From contig JAMLHR010000005.1 of assembly GCA_023957015.1 (NCBI GenBank), positions 1-64,000 on the forward strand: a stretch of 64,000 nt of DNA, given 5' to 3'. Source of the stretch: Thermomicrobiales bacterium (GTDB lineage: Bacteria > Chloroflexota > Chloroflexia > Thermomicrobiales > UBA6265). Made by a program: the position numbers and the translations under genes. The notes beneath the pieces are model-generated. The model saw only the letters and a program-made list of their open reading frames with translations. It made no database searches and had not been told where the DNA came from. Shown piece after piece: positions 44,090 through 54,211 of this stretch. Numbering within the stretch: position 1 is the stretch's first letter; the number at the start of each line of letters is the position of its first letter.

Positions 44090-44818
44090 ATGCAGAGAAT
44101 CATCGAACTGGAAGGCGCGTTCAACGTCCGCGATCTCGGCGGATTACCCACGACCGATGGCTACGAGGTTCGGTACGGCAAGCTCTTCCGGTCAGATGCG
44201 CTCGGACGACTCACGGATCAGGACATGGCGCTGATGGAACGCTATGGCATCAGCACCGTGCTGGATCTACGCACGGATGACGAGATCGCGGAGCACGGCG
44301 TCGCCCGACTCATCGATAACGGTGCCCGCCATGTTCACATTCGATTGATGGAGCAGGATCCGGGTGAGCCCCTGCCATCGCATCCCTCGCGAACGCTGGG
44401 CGAGCTCTACTCGTACATGGCACGCAAAGGTCCGGACAAGTTCGTGGAGACGATCACGTTCCTCGGTGAAACCGGCAACATGCCTGCGGTTTTCCACTGC
44501 GCTGCAGGCAAGGATCGCACTGGCATCACAGCGGCACTCGTCTATTCAGTGCTGGGTGTGGATCGGGAAGATATCATCCGCGATTACGTCATCACCGAAG
44601 AGGCGATGCAGCGCGTGATCGCTCGACTCAGCCTCTCCGAGCAGGCCCGGGAAGGCACGAGACAGGTGCACAGCAGCTATCTCCATGCCGAGGATGAGAC
44701 CCTACGAACCTTCCTGACCTGGCTGGATGAGGCATATGGCTCACCGGTACAGTGGCTGCTGGATTCCGGTATGCAGACGAATGTGATCGATAACCTCAAA
44801 CGAGAGATGTTGGGGTAG
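44090..44818 (+). CDS. Tyrosine-type protein phosphatase
   Basis: A 242-residue Y_phosphatase3 family member. The N-terminal part has NVRDLGGLPTTDGYEVRYGKLFRSD, the catalytic loop is HCAAGKDRTG (CX5R), and the general acid probably lies in LMEQDPGEP. It may dephosphorylate proteins, phosphoinositides or small phosphates. It stands alone. Confidence 0.92.
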   Translation: MQRIIELEGAFNVRDLGGLPTTDGYEVRYGKLFRSDALGRLTDQDMALMERYGISTVLDLRTDDEIAEHGVARLIDNGARHVHIRLMEQDPGEPLPSHPSRTLGELYSYMARKGPDKFVETITFLGETGNMPAVFHCAAGKDRTGITAALVYSVLGVDREDIIRDYVITEEAMQRVIARLSLSEQAREGTRQVHSSYLHAEDETLRTFLTWLDEAYGSPVQWLLDSGMQTNVIDNLKREMLG

Positions 44819-44954
44819 AGACGAATCCTCCTACCATCGCGTAGGGGTCGATCCAGTTCAGAATACGACAGCACCCGACGCGGATCACGGGTATCGACCC
44901 TGGTTGGTTCGCCACCCAATCCGGGCGGATACCGATTGCGATCGGATCCGCGCC

Positions 44955-45329
44955 CTACCTGATGGGCGTGGGGTTGCGATCCGCGTCCAGGGCGACCATG
45001 GTGATGCGACCCTCGGTGACGGCGACCTCCTCACCACCATGCACGCGCTCGGCGTGTGCCTGCACGTGAATCGTGATACTGGTGCGACCGATTCGCTCTA
45101 CGGTGGTGTAACAGAGCAAGCAATCGCCAACGTAGACCGGCTTGTGGAAGACCACCCCATCCATCGCCACAGTCACAAGGCGCTTGCTGGTGAGCTTGCG
45201 AGCCGCCACCCAGGCCGCCAGATCCATCTGACTCAGTAACCAACCACCGAAAATATCTCCGGAGCTGTTGGTATCGGCCGGCATGGCGACAACGCGAATC
45301 GCCAGGTCACTCCCGTCTGGTGTGGTCAT
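44955..45329 (-). CDS. YciA-type acyl-CoA thioesterase
   Basis: ATG 45329 follows GGGAG; an ATG at 45344, overlapping the upstream stop, is also possible. The 124-residue hotdog protein has MPADTNSSGDIFGGWLLSQMD, the conserved NxxGxxFGG block, and MDGVVFHKPV. It hydrolyses acyl-CoA. It is the second gene of a pair with the nucleotidyltransferase. Confidence 0.9.
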   Translation of the reverse strand: MTTPDGSDLAIRVVAMPADTNSSGDIFGGWLLSQMDLAAWVAARKLTSKRLVTVAMDGVVFHKPVYVGDCLLCYTTVERIGRTSITIHVQAHAERVHGGEEVAVTEGRITMVALDADRNPTPIR

Positions 45330-45340
45330 GGGTATCTCCC

Positions 45341-46126
45341 TCACATCTCTCGCAACTGATGAATGTATCGCTCCAGCGATCCATCGACCATAACTCGCGC
45401 GATATCTTCTCCAACGATCTCAGCATCAGGTGGGATTAGGGCCAATGCTCCCAGTAACATGCGTTGGGCGGCGGCGCAGGTGGTCTCCAGGTCGCGACAA
45501 TCGACATAGCCCATACAGATGAGCCAGTCCTCACGAAATCCCGCAGGCACGTTTGTCATCGCCAACACGGCATCGATTGCCTGACGAGGACTCTCCACCG
45601 GCGGCACATCGTTGATCGGTACCAGCAACGTTGGTATCAACGTCGCCAACTTGTAGGCATTGCTGTAAAGACCGGGTGCATCACCCTTCCCCAACGCACT
45701 GACCATTTTGCCGAATGCCTCCACCGAATCCTCCACCTCAGCTGACGCGGCCGGGTGCATCTTCGCCGGGTGATCTAGCCGCTGCCACAACTCGTCGGTC
45801 GCGGCCCAGAGCAGCCGGGTTGTCTCCGCAGTCGGCAATCCGAGACTCCAGGACGATGGCTCATCGGCGTCTGCCAGCCAACCATCGATACCCTCAACGG
45901 CGGCGGAAATATGGACCAACCGGGCATCAACTTCCACCAGCCAGGTGCGATAGATCTCCGTCTCGGGTGCGCTAACCAGCACATCGAAATCCATATCGCT
46001 CCAGGGTGTCGCCTCGCCCCGAGCGTGACTTCCCTTCAGCAGCACGGCGACAGCATCCGGATGCTCTACGCGGAATCGCTGCACCATCTGCTCAATCAAA
46101 GCGGACGCTCCTTGTCTCTCACTCAT
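45341..46126 (-). CDS. Nucleotidyltransferase-fold protein
   Basis: ATG 46126 starts MSERQGAS; an upstream start would overlap the divergent gene. The 261-residue product has LLKGSHARGEATPWSDMDFD, the Pol-beta-type motif with paired acids. The rest is helical. The target is unknown; aminoglycoside- or toxin-type enzymes share this motif. Confidence 0.78.
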   Translation of the reverse strand: MSERQGASALIEQMVQRFRVEHPDAVAVLLKGSHARGEATPWSDMDFDVLVSAPETEIYRTWLVEVDARLVHISAAVEGIDGWLADADEPSSWSLGLPTAETTRLLWAATDELWQRLDHPAKMHPAASAEVEDSVEAFGKMVSALGKGDAPGLYSNAYKLATLIPTLLVPINDVPPVESPRQAIDAVLAMTNVPAGFREDWLICMGYVDCRDLETTCAAAQRMLLGALALIPPDAEIVGEDIARVMVDGSLERYIHQLREM

Positions 46127-46155
46127 GCGATGATTCTCACCGGAAGGGAGATTCG

Positions 46156-47280
46156 ATGCCACCTCGAACACTGACATTACGGGAGCTCAACCGCACGCAT
46201 CTGCATCGCCAGCACCTCCTGGAGCGATCACAGATGAGCGTTGGGGATATGTTGTCTACGCTTGTCGGACTCCAGGCGCAGGAGGTAAAGGATCCGTACC
46301 TCGGCTTGTGGAGTCGATTGGAGTCGTTTGCACACGAGGATCTGGCCAATATGCTGCTGGATCACACTGCCGTACGAGGCACCCTCATGCGTGGCACGAT
46401 CCATCTGGTCACTGCGGAGGACTATCCATTCCTCTTCCAAAGCACCTACTCCCTGCATGTGCGCGGGGTAAACTCCGCGGCCAGTGCCCACTGGATGCCA
46501 CGCGAGCATCACGCCGCGATCGCCGCTAAATCGCATGAATTGCTGTCGGATCAGTCCCTCACCTCGCTCCAGATCGGCGAGGCACTGCACGCGGATTGGC
46601 CGGATTTCGCACCGTCGTCGCTCGCGAGAGTCGTGCGCTTCCTGCTACCGCTGATCCAAACGCCACCCCGGGGTGTCTGGGGCACGAAGATCAGTAGTCG
46701 ACCATCCTGGACATTGCCGGATCAATGGTTAGGTATTGATGTACCCAGAGAACAAGCCACCGCATATGAGATGATCCGGCGCTATCTCCGGGCATTCGGA
46801 CCCGCCAGTCAGGCGGATATGATCGCCTGGAGCGGTGTCACGAACCCCAAGACGTCGCTGGCTGAAATGACCGATGAGTTGACCACCTATCTGAAAGAGG
46901 ATGGAGACATTCTCTACGATACGGTAGGGCTGGAGATTCTCTCGGAGGATACAGCGGCACCCATCCGCTTCATGCCGGGCTTCGATAACGCACTGCTCGG
47001 ATTCAAGGATCGACGTCGCATCATCTCAGACGAGGCCCGGGCGCTGATCGGTACACCGAACGGTATGTTCGCGAGCACGTTTACCGTCGATGGATTCGTG
47101 GCCGGTATCTGGCGTATTCATGATGAGGCGCTGGAACTCGCGGCCTTCAGCAAACTCTCCAAACGCCAACAACAAGAGGTCGAGCGCGAGGCTAAGCGTC
47201 TGGCACCATTCTGGACCGGCGAACAGCTGCCCGTACGCTGGACAGAGGTGTGGAAGCTACCCGGTAAACACCCGCGGTAG
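46156..47280 (+). CDS. AlkZ-like winged-helix DNA glycosylase (HTH_42)
   Basis: ATG 46156 follows AAGGGAG. The 374-residue product has LVGLQAQEVKDPYLGLWSRL, where the Gln-x-Gln motif is the catalytic element of AlkZ, and a following RGTLMRGTIHLVTAEDY region. The C-terminal part has FDNALLGFKDRRRII. AlkZ family enzymes unhook DNA crosslinks or remove bulky adducts. Its last 24 bp overlap the SMP-30 gene on the other strand. Confidence 0.85.
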   Translation: MPPRTLTLRELNRTHLHRQHLLERSQMSVGDMLSTLVGLQAQEVKDPYLGLWSRLESFAHEDLANMLLDHTAVRGTLMRGTIHLVTAEDYPFLFQSTYSLHVRGVNSAASAHWMPREHHAAIAAKSHELLSDQSLTSLQIGEALHADWPDFAPSSLARVVRFLLPLIQTPPRGVWGTKISSRPSWTLPDQWLGIDVPREQATAYEMIRRYLRAFGPASQADMIAWSGVTNPKTSLAEMTDELTTYLKEDGDILYDTVGLEILSEDTAAPIRFMPGFDNALLGFKDRRRIISDEARALIGTPNGMFASTFTVDGFVAGIWRIHDEALELAAFSKLSKRQQQEVEREAKRLAPFWTGEQLPVRWTEVWKLPGKHPR

Positions 47281-48108
47281 GTGACCCCGCACACCCACAT
47301 CGGCAACGAACAACGATCCCGCCGCAGGTTGCTCGTCATCGGGCAATCCCTCGCGACTGGTGGTGATGAACAGTTGATCGAGATTCTCGCCACCAAAGGT
47401 ACAGGCCGTTACCTTTGTAACGGGTAGCTCGACGATAGCGCTGAGCTTGCCAGCCGCATCATATCGACGCACGGCGGCGCCGTTGCTGAGTCCGATCCAG
47501 ACGCCACCATCGGCATCGATGGTGAGACCATCCGGCCGCACACCATCCTCGCGGAGATCCACGAGTACGCGTCGATTGTGCAACGCATCTTCCGGGTTCC
47601 AGTCGAAGACGCTTATCGCATACGTCTCGGTATCGTTGTAGTACGCGGTGGAACCATCCTCGCTCCAGCAGAGACCATTACTGATCGTCAGGCCGCTCAG
47701 CATTCGCTCGGTTCGTCCATCGGGGGAAAGTCGCCACAGACTGGCAGCGCCTGGCGTGCGATCATAGGCCATACTGCCGCACCAGAAACTGCCATCGGGA
47801 TCGCAGGCACCCTCGTTCATCCGAACGAGACCTGCCTGCCAGAGCGGTGGGAGATGGTTGGTATAACCATCGGCCTCGACCAGGGCGAAGCCCGTCTCAA
47901 CACCAATCACCATGCCACCCTGCTGCCGCGGTCGGATCGCGGCCACCACCGGACTGCCACTGCTCCAGCGTGTCACCTCGCCGGAAGGTTGGAGCGAGAG
48001 GACATCGCCCGCCAGCATATCCACCCACTTCAGTCCGCCCCATTCCGGCCACCAGACCGGTCCCTCGCCGTGATTGGCAACTGCATCGGTAATACGTTCT
48101 GCGCGCAT
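47257..48108 (-). CDS. SMP-30/gluconolactonase-family lactonase
   Basis: ATG 48108 follows AGGAGG. The 283-residue six-bladed propeller shows the metal ligands of the family: Glu in NHGEGPVWWPEW, Asn in LTISNGLCWSEDG and Asp in VRPDGLTIDADGG. It should hydrolyse sugar lactones in the cytoplasm. The alternative longer start has no ribosome site. Confidence 0.9.
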   Translation of the reverse strand: MRAERITDAVANHGEGPVWWPEWGGLKWVDMLAGDVLSLQPSGEVTRWSSGSPVVAAIRPRQQGGMVIGVETGFALVEADGYTNHLPPLWQAGLVRMNEGACDPDGSFWCGSMAYDRTPGAASLWRLSPDGRTERMLSGLTISNGLCWSEDGSTAYYNDTETYAISVFDWNPEDALHNRRVLVDLREDGVRPDGLTIDADGGVWIGLSNGAAVRRYDAAGKLSAIVELPVTKVTACTFGGENLDQLFITTSREGLPDDEQPAAGSLFVADVGVRGHLPRVFTG

Positions 48109-48205
48109 GATTCCTCCTGAACCGAATGGTCTCATCATAACCGCGACCTTTTCGGCACTGTATCGTTCTGTGTATCCATAGACGATATCCGCAAGCGAGG
48201 AGCCG

Positions 48206-48793
48206 GTGCACGAACCGTTGGAGAACTCACCACCCCAAGACACATCACGCGTCATGGACCTGCTGGAAGAGGTCTTTCGTAACCATCGCCAGGATCTGTT
48301 CTCGTTCTGCTATCGACGGCTGGGATCAGCGGACGCGGCCAATGACGCCTGCGGTCGAATCGTGCTCAAGGCGGTCAACAGCATCGATTCGTTCACACCC
48401 CACCCGGATCGGCCAGGCGAGACCATGCGCGCCTGGCTCTTCCGTATCGCCCGCAACGATCTCATCGACCATCGCCGCACACTCCGACCCGTCGCCTCGC
48501 TTGATCGCCTAAGTCAGGACGGGACATTGCTTCACAACCCGATCGATTCCCGTCGCGGACCAGAGGAGACGGCGTTGGCCAGGGAGTCCGAGCACGAGCT
48601 CCAACATCTCCTGCAACAGCTTCCGGATTCGCAGCGATCGATTGTCGAACTGCGGCTGGCGGGATTGCGTGGTGACGAGATCGCCGAAGCCCTTGGTCTC
48701 CCGCTTAGCGCCGTGAAATCGGCTCAATACCGCGCCTATCAGCGACTTCGCGATCTGCTCTCGCCCGACCACAGCACTGCGAGGAAACCATGA
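48206..48793 (+). CDS. ECF RNA polymerase sigma factor
   Basis: GTG 48206 follows GAGGAG. The 195-residue product has region 2 (LLEEVFRNHRQDLFSFCYRR to WLFRIARNDLIDHRR) and region 4 (LLQQLPDSQRSIVELRLAGL to SAVKSAQYRAYQRLRDLL). The adjoining anti-sigma gene overlaps by 4 bp. It should direct a stress or envelope response released by that partner. Confidence 0.93.
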   Translation: MHEPLENSPPQDTSRVMDLLEEVFRNHRQDLFSFCYRRLGSADAANDACGRIVLKAVNSIDSFTPHPDRPGETMRAWLFRIARNDLIDHRRTLRPVASLDRLSQDGTLLHNPIDSRRGPEETALARESEHELQHLLQQLPDSQRSIVELRLAGLRGDEIAEALGLPLSAVKSAQYRAYQRLRDLLSPDHSTARKP

Positions 48794-51700
48794 CCCAGCT
48801 CCCCTTCCCCACCAACCACGATGCCGATGACCTCAACGACTGGCTGGATGCACTGGTAACCGGTGACCAGGCGCCGCCGAGCAACGAGGTCCAGGCCGCT
48901 GCTGTGCGCGTGCATGCGCTGGCGGCAACATCCCCGACGGTTTCAACGCAACAGGAAGGACCACCTATGACTGCCACCGCTCTCTCACTGCCGCACGGGC
49001 GGCAAGCATACCGCAGACCGGAAAGAAACTGGTCAACCTGGATCAGTGCGGTGTTGGTCGCGGCCATCCTGGTCTCACTGGTCAACTGGTTCCGCTTGCC
49101 ACCAGCGAATCAGGATCGACCCAACATCGCCCATGCACCTGCCGGGCTGATCTCCGCCAATCTCAATCCCCTGAATTCCAACACCGCACCCTGGATCGCG
49201 GACTTCGATTCGGCGGATTGCACCGAGACATCCGATATCTCTGAGGTCCTCGTCGACTATAGTGCGATACCGATAGAAGACCCTCAGAGCTACGAGATTA
49301 TCGGTGACGCTGAGCATGACGATGCCGAAGCCGCCGCCGAGCAATATCGGGCGATGCGTGGTTGTGCCTACATGAAATCTGCCTGGGCGTATTGGACGGA
49401 AGCACGTATCAATCAACATCCACGTGTGTTGGACGAGACCAGCAGCATTGAGCTTGCCGAACTCCAGTCGTATTTTGCGGACCGCTATCCAGAGCAGTTC
49501 ATGGCCGTCGGAGACGATCTCCACGTCAGTCTCAAGATATGGTCGGAATGGACAACTCGGGCAGACCACAACTTCATCGGCCAGCCGATTCCATTAGCCG
49601 CCAAACTCAATCCTGACTGGGCGGTAACCCTGGCGGATGGGCGTATCGCCTTCCCGGCCACGGTGATGTACTCATCCGCCGATCCGGCCATCTACCTTGG
49701 CGGACTTCCGGTTGATGACCCGGTGAGTACCGTGGTGATCGTGTTCGCCAACGTCGATGGCACCTGGAAATACGACGATAGTCTGGCACTGTGTCTGGCT
49801 AACTGCGCCGGTGGTGTGGGGAATCCAATAGATCCCGAGATCGAAACGTGGGTACAACCCAGTGACCAACAGGAGTGCACAGCGCAACCGCTCATTGCCG
49901 ATCTGAATTACGACCTCAGCGATGGATTCCCGGACTATAGCGACCGAGAGTATCAGGTGGCCGATACGTCACCGTCATCGACGGCCCAGGTCGTCGCACA
50001 GACAGCCAACAATTGGTACGGTTGCTCATTCAGTAACGCAGGTTCACCCGAGTCAGTAAGTTATCTCACTCCCCTGGGTAGGACAAATGTCGTGCTGATC
50101 GAACAGGGCGGTTACGGCGATCCGTTCGAGATTGCACCTTACCTACGCCAACGGGAAATGGAGACCTCAAAACTCCTCAGTGTCACCCCCAACTGGACCC
50201 AGATCGCTGTGGTTGATATGCCACTTGCGTATGCGCAGTTCGGGATGATCTGGACACCTGGGTTCTCTGGCACTGCCGAGAATTCTGCCCGGGTCACTAC
50301 CCAGGAAGGTGCGTTCAATCCGGGTGCGACGGTGACACTCAGCGATGGTCGCGTAGCTATCGGTCACACTTCACTGATCTCCATCAATGATCGCGGAGCT
50401 ATCACCTACGAGGGAAATGCTATGGCCAATCCCCAGTTCGGGCTGATTCTGCAGCAGCATGGCGATCTGTGGTTGGTGGACGAGATTCTCGTGTCCCAGA
50501 ATGGCGCGCTTGCGTTCACCCAATCCGACGGATGGTGGTGGCAGGACACATTCGATCCGCCAAGTGCGAGTGAGCAGATCGCGTTGGCTCCAGACGAGGT
50601 TGCCTCAACAACCCCATCGCCACTCGATCCATCGTCAGCTCCCTGGATCGCGGACTTCTCACCTCAGGATTGCACGGCCGAGCACCAATCTCAGATTGAG
50701 ATCTCAAGCCGCGTCAACAACGCGGAATTCGGAGAGCAATCCTATGGCATTGTTGGGCCAGCGACCCCGGCCGACGCGACTCTGGTCGGCGATGCTTACC
50801 GCGCCATGCGTGGTTGCGACGACGGCAACACCGCCGCCAGCTACTGGAGCGATGCTCGGGTTGGTGGAGTGCCTCGCAACCTGACAGAGACAAATCTGGC
50901 TGAACTGGCGGACCTTCAGGCTTACTTCGAGAGCGTCTATCCCGATCAGTTCATGACCACGGCGGTTGATGTGGTGGTATCGAACGAGATTCAGGCTGAG
51001 TGGGATGCCCGCGCCAAGTTCAACGAGCTGGGTGCGCCGATTCCACTGAGCGTAAAGATCAATCCGTAGTGGGGAGTGGAGCTTGGCGATGGTCGTATCG
51101 CCTTCCCGGCCACGGTGATCTACGCCGCCAACGATCCGGCGATAGTGGCGAACGGTCTGCCAGTCGATTCGCCGGCAAGCACCGTCGCGATGGTGTTCAC
51201 CTACGAGCGCGATGGCTGGAAGTACGACGACAGTTTGCCACTCTGCCTGGCCAACTGCGAGAACGGCATCGGCAATCCGCTCGATCCCACGGTGGAGACC
51301 TGGTCGGTACCACCGACGATTGCGGAATGCACGACCAACGCAATGGACACAGAGACGCTCCGGGAGCGCATGAATACCGGTAGTGACTGGACCGCGAACT
51401 CTATCACGATACAGGGACCGGCCACCGAGTCCGATGCGGAAGCGGCGCTCGCCACCTATCGCATTGCCGATGCCTGCCAACGGTACGGCCTTACCTCTGA
51501 GAGTCTGGAACTCTACTCCGATCAGAGTCTCCAATATGTAAGTCCCATCACCCGTGGCCCGAGTCCGGAGTTGGAAAAGGACGAGGAGAACCTGGCACTG
51601 GCAAAGCAACAGCATGACCTGCTACGCATGGAAATCGCAGCCGCTGAGCCACGGATCTCCACTATGGCGGTTTCGCAATCGTTCGTCGGTAGATACGACA

Positions 51701-52050
51701 TCCCGGGAACGCAGTCAGTCTCCAGCACACTTGGCAACAATGACGACAGTACTGCCTCTCTCTATGACGGTATGGCGACCAGTCAGGGAGCCTGGATGTT
51801 GGAAGACGGACGGATCGTTCTGCCCATGGTGAAGGTGTTCGATATGAACGACCGCAATGCGATTCGCTACGGGGGTTCGCTCCATGACCGTGGCTCAGCA
51901 GCTATCCTCCGCAATGTCGATGGGGAGTGGAAGATCGATTACCACACGAACGCGCTTACGTCGTTCGGGTTCTCGATCACGCCATCGACCGATGCCTGGT
52001 GGTGGGCGGAGGAATGGGTCATACCACCATTCGCGACACCGAAACCGTAA
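48790..52050 (+). pseudogene. Anti-sigma factor with long repeat-bearing outer domain, interrupted by one TAG
   Basis: The ATG overlaps the sigma stop. A cytoplasmic segment (1-80) and one membrane helix (about 83-100) precede about 980 outer residues. These form two copies of an A-B pair: A starts near APWIADF and ends near CLANC...GNP (about 133-355 and 615-840); B ends with a WWW motif (about 355-600 and 840-1085). Codon 760 (51067-51069) is TAG, and the frame goes straight on to TGA at 52050 with the same repeats. The two A copies read KLNPDWAV and KINP-stop-WGV, so the stop replaces an acidic residue. The repeats resemble NTF2-like domains, but this is unproven. Confidence 0.8.
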
Positions 52051-52059
52051 CACCACACG

Positions 52060-52091
52060 ACGAAGCCCCCGGGTTTGACCTGGGGCTTCGT
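52060..52091. terminator. Bidirectional terminator
   Basis: ACGAAGCCCC and GGGGCTTCGT arms with a 12-base loop, between the sensor gene and the convergent citrate synthase gene. Confidence 0.8.
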
Positions 52092-52117
52092 TCGGACACT
52101 CGTTCCGGAACTAAACT

Positions 52118-53263
52118 CTATCGCTCGTCAATCGCCACGAACTTCTTGTCCGGCACCGGACCAACGTAGTGACTGGCCGGGCGGATGAGCCGGTTGATCT
52201 GCACCTGCTCCAACACGTGCGCGCTCCAGCCGACGCTACGGCTGACGGCAAATGCCACCGGGAAGAAATCACCCGGAAGACCAACGGCACCAAGCACCGC
52301 GGCGCTGTAGAACTCCACGTTGGTGTAGAGCTTACGACCCGGCTTGTGCTCGTTAAGCAAGCGCAATGCCTTCTCCTCGGTCTCCTTGCTCAGCATGAAG
52401 AACTCGGGTGTGCTCGCCTGCTGCGCCATACCACGCAGCACCTCCGCCCGCGGATCCTCCGCCTTGTAAACGCGATGACCAAAGCCCATCAGACGCTCAC
52501 CACGACTCAGCGCACCTTCCAGCCATGGTTCGACATTCTCCAGCGAGCCGATCTCGTTGAGCATGTCCATTACCTTGGCCGGGGCACCACCGTGGGCAGG
52601 TCCCTTCAGGGCGCCAATGGCACCCACGAGACAACTGCAAATATCGGAGTTGGTGCTGGCGATCACCCGAGCGGTGAAGGTGGAGGCATTGAGACCGTGA
52701 TCGGCCAACAACACCAGGTAACCATCCAGACCCTTCCACTCACCTTCCGATGGCTCCTCACCATGCATCATGTAGAGGAAGTTCTGGGCAGTATTGAGAT
52801 CGGCACGACCCTGCACCGGCTCCAGCCCCTGTCGCAGCCGATAGAACGCCGCTGCGATCGCCGGGAAGCGCGCGGCAAGCTCAACCGCTTCCTCGAAAGT
52901 GGGCGTCCCCTCGAAGTGCGTACCGCTCTGGGCACCCAGCAACGAGACACCGGTACGGAGCGCGTCCATCGGATTCGCGTCTTTACTGACCTGACGCAAA
53001 CCTTCAATCACTGCCTGCGGCAGCTCACGGTTCGCACCCAGCAGCGCATTCAGTTCGTCGAGTTCCTGCCGATTCGGGAGCTTGCCCTTCCACAGCAGGT
53101 AGGCAACTTCCTCAAACGAGGCGTGCCCCGCCAACTCGTAGATGTCATAACCGCAATACACCAGTTTGCCATCGGAACCAAAGACATGGCTCAACTCGGT
53201 ATTGGCCGCAATAACGCTATCTAGCCCATTAACCATGATGCCAGTACTCGAAAAATCGGACAT
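52118..53263 (-). CDS. gltA: Citrate synthase family enzyme
   Basis: ATG 53263 follows GGAGGAG. The 381-residue product is of type I/short-form size. The catalytic His residues are in LADHGLNASTF and MGFGHRVYKAEDPR, and substrate loops in GPAHGGAP. Where most members have Asp in NVDFYS, this has NVEFYSAAVL. It condenses oxaloacetate and acetyl-CoA; 2-methylcitrate synthase is a close alternative. Confidence 0.93.
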   Translation of the reverse strand: MSDFSSTGIMVNGLDSVIAANTELSHVFGSDGKLVYCGYDIYELAGHASFEEVAYLLWKGKLPNRQELDELNALLGANRELPQAVIEGLRQVSKDANPMDALRTGVSLLGAQSGTHFEGTPTFEEAVELAARFPAIAAAFYRLRQGLEPVQGRADLNTAQNFLYMMHGEEPSEGEWKGLDGYLVLLADHGLNASTFTARVIASTNSDICSCLVGAIGALKGPAHGGAPAKVMDMLNEIGSLENVEPWLEGALSRGERLMGFGHRVYKAEDPRAEVLRGMAQQASTPEFFMLSKETEEKALRLLNEHKPGRKLYTNVEFYSAAVLGAVGLPGDFFPVAFAVSRSVGWSAHVLEQVQINRLIRPASHYVGPVPDKKFVAIDER

Positions 53264-53453
53264 CCGCGAGTCTCCTCCGGTTCTGCCAACCGTATGTTGT
53301 GGGATACCCGGTGTTCACCCGTCTATGGGGTCACCATCGTCCAGAATGATCGTTCACAAGTTCATGCTATCACTAAAATGGGAGGTCAGTCCCGGTAAAT
53401 ACCGACAGCGTTGCGCAATTGACACGTCGTATGCATTCGACATTACGCAGAGA

Positions 53454-54107
53454 TCACGGCTGCAGTTGCCAGGAGCGGATATGCTCCCAGGTCAGGTCAT
53501 GCCACCACTCGGCATTCCAGTCGGCGCTGTGAAATCGGAACAACGTCACCCACTCCGCCATGAACTCGGTGGCATATGGCATGGGGATGGCGCGGAGGAA
53601 CTGATCGACCTCGGCCCTGAGATCCTTGCGTCTCCGCAGATCGTGGGAGGCCAGGGAGAAATGGGCGTGAAATGTCTCGGGATCAAGTGGCTTGGTCCAG
53701 TCATCTGGCTGGTAATCCGTGATCGGTGCGATCGCTTCGGCGATATCAACTGCCAATTTCTGCAGCGGTAGATTCTTCTCGCCATCGGCCAGACGATCGA
53801 TGTCATAGACGATCGTCGACCCAACGAAGTCGATGCCAGCGTTGTAAACCGGAAACTGCCGCGCCACAGTCAGCAACGGATCAAGCACGCAAACGAAATC
53901 GTCCGCAGTTGCGTTGCTCGGCACCGCCCCGACCAATGTCGCATGCGGTGCGAACGCGGCCGCCGAGACGATACCGAACTGTCGCTTGCAGAGCTCGGTC
54001 AGATCGGCAATCGCCTTGCAGGTGACAGGATCGGGTCGAAGATAGACACCCCAGGTATATTCGGTCACAGGTATATCCTCTGGTAACTCACGATTCTCTG
54101 GGTGCAT
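53454..54107 (-). CDS. 2H phosphoesterase / 2'-5' RNA ligase-like protein
   Basis: The 217-residue product has the two H-x-T/S motifs: FAPHATLVGAV and FHAHFSLAS. These define 2H phosphoesterases that act on 2',3'-cyclic or 2'-phosphate bonds in RNA or nucleotides. The start at ATG 54107 is the best fit to the family, but its ribosome site is poor. No partner gene is obvious. Confidence 0.83.
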   Translation of the reverse strand: MHPENRELPEDIPVTEYTWGVYLRPDPVTCKAIADLTELCKRQFGIVSAAAFAPHATLVGAVPSNATADDFVCVLDPLLTVARQFPVYNAGIDFVGSTIVYDIDRLADGEKNLPLQKLAVDIAEAIAPITDYQPDDWTKPLDPETFHAHFSLASHDLRRRKDLRAEVDQFLRAIPMPYATEFMAEWVTLFRFHSADWNAEWWHDLTWEHIRSWQLQP

Positions 54108-54211
54108 CCTCAACCGAATCGAGGCTGCTGGCAAGGGCGGATTGTGAGGTCGGGCAGAGCCGGGTACCATCGCACTATGTATTGATGGACCCCGCTGATC
54201 AAGGCCGAACC

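Noticed and set aside
52169-53224. A 351-codon plus-strand frame
   Set aside because: It is the mirror of the citrate synthase gene, whose catalytic residues are clear.
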